Made by a program: the position numbers and the translations under genes | Assembly (NCBI GenBank): GCA_041859375.1 | Contig: JBHEKP010000372.1 | Span: 1-39,702 of the forward strand | Direction: 5' to 3' | Length of the DNA stretch: 39,702 nucleotides | DNA from: JBHEKP01 sp041859375 | GTDB taxonomy: Bacteria; Hydrogenedentota; Hydrogenedentia; Hydrogenedentales; CAITNO01 | Notes under the pieces: model-generated | Seen by the model: only the letters and a program-made list of their open reading frames with translations | What the model was told of the DNA's origin: nothing | Database searches by the model: none | In this document: in pieces, positions 37,512-39,702 of the stretch | Layout: every line of letters starts with the position of its first letter | Numbering within the stretch: the stretch's first letter is position 1

Positions 37512-38261
37512 ATGAAACGCAAAGCATTCACATTGCTGCTGGTGGCCGGCGTGCTCGCCGCGATCACCGGGTTTAACATGTGGTTGAAGCCTTCCGTGTT
37601 GAGCGCAGACGAACTCGCGCGGCAGGACAAGGCGCGCGAAAAACTCGCCCAGGCCCAGTCGGCCGCGGCGGGACAGAGCGCCGAAAAACCGGCGGCCCCC
37701 GCCGCCCAGCCCGCGGAGGAGAAAAAAGTGTCTGACAACGGACAGGCCCCCGAAACGTACAAGGTCCAGTTTGAGTGCACCAACGGCACCTTCGTGGTGG
37801 AGTGCCACAAGGCGTGGGCGCCCCTCGGCGCGCAGCGCTTCTACGAGCTGGTGCAGGCCGGCTACTTCAATGATGCGGGTTTCTTCCGCGTCGTGCCCGG
37901 TTTCGTCGTGCAGTTCGGCCTCGCCGCCGACCCCGCCGTGACCGCCAAGTGGAAGGGCAGCAAGCTCAAGGACGATCCCGTCAAGGAAAGCAACAAGGAG
38001 GGGTACCTCAGCTTCGCCTCCGCCGGGCCCAACACCCGCACCACCCAGATCTTTATCAACTACGGCGCCAACACGCCCCTCGACGGCATGGGCTTCGCCC
38101 CCTTCGGCAAGGTCATCGCGGGCATGGACGTGGCCAAGCGCATCAACGCTGAATACGGCGAGCGCCCCAACCAGGGCATGATCACCATGGAAGGCAACGC
38201 CTACCTCAAGCAGAACTTCCCCAAGATGGACTTCATCAAGACCGCTTCCATCGTTCCCTGA
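37512..38261 (+). CDS. Membrane-anchored cyclophilin-type peptidyl-prolyl isomerase
   Basis: A 249-residue protein. ATG 37512 has CGGAGAG upstream and opens a signal-anchor helix (MKRKAFTLLLVAGVLAAITG). A coiled, Ala/Gln-rich linker (ELARQDKAREKLAQAQSAAA..) and a Pro/Ala stretch lead to a compact bacterial cyclophilin domain (about 85-235): FECTNGTFVVECHKAWAPLGAQRFYELV, GYFNDAGFFRVVPGFVVQFGLA, the GYLSFASAGPNTRTTQIFINYGAN block and FAPFGKVIAGMDVAKRI. The arginine of FFRVVPGFVVQ and the QIFI element of the active site are present. It should act in the periplasm. It is a single-gene unit with a strong terminator, the third isomerase in the window. Confidence 0.93.
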   Translation: MKRKAFTLLLVAGVLAAITGFNMWLKPSVLSADELARQDKAREKLAQAQSAAAGQSAEKPAAPAAQPAEEKKVSDNGQAPETYKVQFECTNGTFVVECHKAWAPLGAQRFYELVQAGYFNDAGFFRVVPGFVVQFGLAADPAVTAKWKGSKLKDDPVKESNKEGYLSFASAGPNTRTTQIFINYGANTPLDGMGFAPFGKVIAGMDVAKRINAEYGERPNQGMITMEGNAYLKQNFPKMDFIKTASIVP

Positions 38262-38280
38262 TCGGTCCCGCACGGCCCTC

Positions 38281-38316
38281 CGGCGCGCGCCCCCCGCGGG
38301 CGCGCGCCGTTTTTTT
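38281..38316 (+). terminator. Strong intrinsic terminator after the cyclophilin gene
   Basis: A perfect 12-bp GC stem (38281-38292 with 38298-38309), loop of five, followed by seven T (38310-38316), 20 bases after the stop codon. Confidence 0.93.
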
Positions 38317-38333
38317 GGGGGTGCGGCGTGGCG

Positions 38334-38363
38334 TTGATCCATTTCGCCAAAATGTGGTTTACT
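38334..38363 (+). promoter_or_regulatory. Putative promoter of the FucP-like gene
   Basis: TTGATC (38334-38339) and TTTACT (38358-38363, within GGTTTACT) are separated by 18 bases, directly after the terminator and 68 bases before the ATG. Confidence 0.5.
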
Positions 38364-38431
38364 AGGCGCTGTTCACCGTGTGTCGGTCTTGTTTCAGGGC
38401 CTTTTTTCAGGCAAACCGGGGTAACATCACA

Positions 38432-39702
38432 ATGACGTCCAAAACCCGCAACCAGTACCTCTTCCCCTTCATCATGGTCGCCTCGCTCTTCTTCATCTGG
38501 GGCTTTTGCCATGCCATGCTGGACGTGCTCAACAAGCATTTCCAGAACATCCTCGAGGTCAGCAAGGCCCAGTCGGGGCTGGTGCAGACCGCCGTGTTCG
38601 GGGCCTACCTCCTCCTCGGCATCCCCTCCGCCCTCCTCATCCGCCGCATCGGCTACCAGAAGGGCATACTCCTCGGGCTCGTGGTGCTGGCCGTGGGCGC
38701 GTTCCTCTTCGTGCCGGCGGGGCTCGTGTTCAAAACCTTCGGGGCCTTCCTCTTCGCCCTCTTCGTCCTCTCCAGCGGGCTCGCCTGCATTGAAACCGCC
38801 GCCAACCCCTACGTGACCGTGCTGGGGCCCAAGGAGGGGGCCGCCGCGCGCCTCTCCACCGCGCAGGCCTTCAACTCCGTTGCCTACATCATCGCCCCGA
38901 CCGTCGGCGGGCTGCTCCTTTTCGGGCGGCGGGCGGAGGCCGGCGCCGACGCCGACTTCCATTCCCTCCTCATCCCCTACATCGCCCTCGGCGCGGTCGT
39001 CCTCGTCATCTTCGCCGTCTTCTCCCTCATCAAACTGCCCGAAATCTCCGGCGGCGACGGCGGCGGCTCCATGGACGACGATTCCACCCACAAGGCCCCC
39101 CTCCACAGGCAGCCCCATCTCGTCATGGGCATCATCACCCAGACCCTCTACATCGCCGCGCAGGTCGGCATCAACGCCTTCGCCGTGAACTACATCCTCG
39201 AAAACGCCGTCGTCAGGGACGCCTCCGGTTCCGAAAACATCTCGCCCCTCTTCTCCTGGTACGCCTCCCTCACCGGCGCCGCCACCCCGGAGGCCGCCGC
39301 CGCCTACGTCATCACCATCGCCATGATCCTCTACGCCGTCGGCCGCTTCACCGGAGCCGCCGTCACCCGCGTGGTCCGGCCAAACCTGCTCCTGTCGCTC
39401 TACGGCGCCGTCAACACCGTCATCATCCTCATCGTCATGCTGAACATCAAGCACGTCTCCTGGGTCGTCCTCCCCTTCTGCTGGCTCTTCATGTCCATCA
39501 TGTTCCCCTTCATCTACGCCATGAGCCTCCGGAACCTCGGCGAAAAGGCCAAATTCGCCGCCTCCTTCCAGACCATGGCCGTCGGCGTCGGCGGTGCCGT
39601 CGCGCCCCCCCTCATGGGGCTGCTCGCCGACCGCTACCACAGCATGGCCATCTGCTTCATCCTCCCCCTCATCGGGTTCATCGTGCCCACCATCTACGGG
39701 CT
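38432..39702 (+). CDS. FucP-type sugar:proton symporter (MFS), 3' partial
   Basis: The frame starts at ATG 38432 and is open to the window end (423 residues seen). It opens YLFPFIMVASLFFIWGFCHAMLDVLNKHFQ, the standard start of the FucP/glucose-galactose transporter branch of the major facilitator superfamily, with the N-terminal FIWGF motif. Later features are QSGLVQTAVFGAYLLLGIPSALLIRRIGYQKGI, ACIETAANPYVTVLGP (ETAANPY is the FucP-family signature), RLSTAQAFNSVAYIIAPTVGG, and a loop rich in G and D (ISGGDGGGSMDDD). About eleven membrane segments are visible. Substrate may be fucose, glucose, galactose or another hexose. Nearby secreted carbohydrate-active proteins make sugar uptake from polysaccharides plausible. 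Confidence 0.93.
   Translation, partial: MTSKTRNQYLFPFIMVASLFFIWGFCHAMLDVLNKHFQNILEVSKAQSGLVQTAVFGAYLLLGIPSALLIRRIGYQKGILLGLVVLAVGAFLFVPAGLVFKTFGAFLFALFVLSSGLACIETAANPYVTVLGPKEGAAARLSTAQAFNSVAYIIAPTVGGLLLFGRRAEAGADADFHSLLIPYIALGAVVLVIFAVFSLIKLPEISGGDGGGSMDDDSTHKAPLHRQPHLVMGIITQTLYIAAQVGINAFAVNYILENAVVRDASGSENISPLFSWYASLTGAATPEAAAAYVITIAMILYAVGRFTGAAVTRVVRPNLLLSLYGAVNTVIILIVMLNIKHVSWVVLPFCWLFMSIMFPFIYAMSLRNLGEKAKFAASFQTMAVGVGGAVAPPLMGLLADRYHSMAICFILPLIGFIVPTIYG

Noticed and set aside
38201..39640. Long - strand open frame (479 codons) rich in Gly, Asp and Glu
   Set aside because: It lies antisense to the FucP-like transporter, whose family motifs are clear. The acidic, glycine-rich composition is what antisense reading of membrane-protein codons gives.
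1..39702. Search for tRNA, rRNA, CRISPR repeats, IS ends, integrases and phage genes
   Set aside because: None found by eye on either strand; the only RNA element recognised is the cobalamin riboswitch.

Overview
The window is chromosomal DNA from a GC-rich, Gram-negative-type bacterium. It encodes many secreted proteins with signal peptides, a lipoprotein, a protein with a PEP-CTERM-like C-terminal sorting tail, murein recycling enzymes, a bactofilin and several large secreted proteins of glycoside-hydrolase type. This mix suggests a member of the Planctomycetota/Hydrogenedentota/Lentisphaerota neighbourhood, with Hydrogenedentota my best guess; that is an inference from gene style, not a proof. 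I see no IS element, phage, CRISPR array, rRNA or tRNA.

Left part (1-5.4 kb): a 5'-truncated PLDc_N membrane peptide, then two secreted proteins of probable carbohydrate-active type on the + strand, converging on a dprA homologue on the - strand. A 12-bp perfect palindrome at 5467-5478 lies between dprA and the next operon and may serve as a divergent promoter.

Murein recycling operon (5.5-11.6 kb, +): a GH1-fold protein that has lost its catalytic nucleophile, a fusion of a MurK/GlcNAc-kinase-type ATPase with the MurNAc-6-P etherase MurQ, a secreted SpoIID-type lytic transglycosylase, and AnmK. These overlap or nearly abut. Together they could make anhydroMurNAc ends on glycan strands, phosphorylate free anhydroMurNAc or MurNAc, and convert the product to GlcNAc-6-P. 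A Trm112-like small protein and an rRNA 2'-O-methyltransferase follow.

Housekeeping block (12.5-21.3 kb, +): dapB, a large PpiD/SurA-like chaperone, trxB, a solitary GspF/PilC protein coupled to a second parvulin, a glucuronokinase-like GHMP kinase, rsmI and thrC, closed by a bidirectional terminator.

B12-controlled unit (21.4-23.1 kb, -): a clear cobalamin riboswitch precedes a single gene for a secreted protein with propeller-like repeats, an Ig-like domain and a C-terminal sorting tail. This is the most unusual regulatory pairing in the window and suggests a surface corrinoid-binding function analogous to BtuG. A membrane-anchored SGNH hydrolase (-) and a GT2 glycosyltransferase (+) diverge just upstream.

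Lipoate/homoserine/bactofilin operon (25.9-31.0 kb, -): lipA, a free-standing lipoyl-domain protein, homoserine dehydrogenase, bactofilin, a YugP-type membrane zinc protease and a secreted FlgT-N-like protein run from one consensus -10 box.

Right part (31-39.7 kb): a 508-bp mostly non-coding stretch, an FG-GAP/PL11-like secreted protein (-), an Mpo1-like membrane protein, a lipoprotein, a large GH42-like secreted protein with a possibly leaderless transcript, a PP2C phosphatase (-), a membrane-anchored cyclophilin with a strong terminator, and a FucP-type sugar transporter cut off by the window end. Many start regions share a GGTAtAcT-like -10 box with little visible -35.
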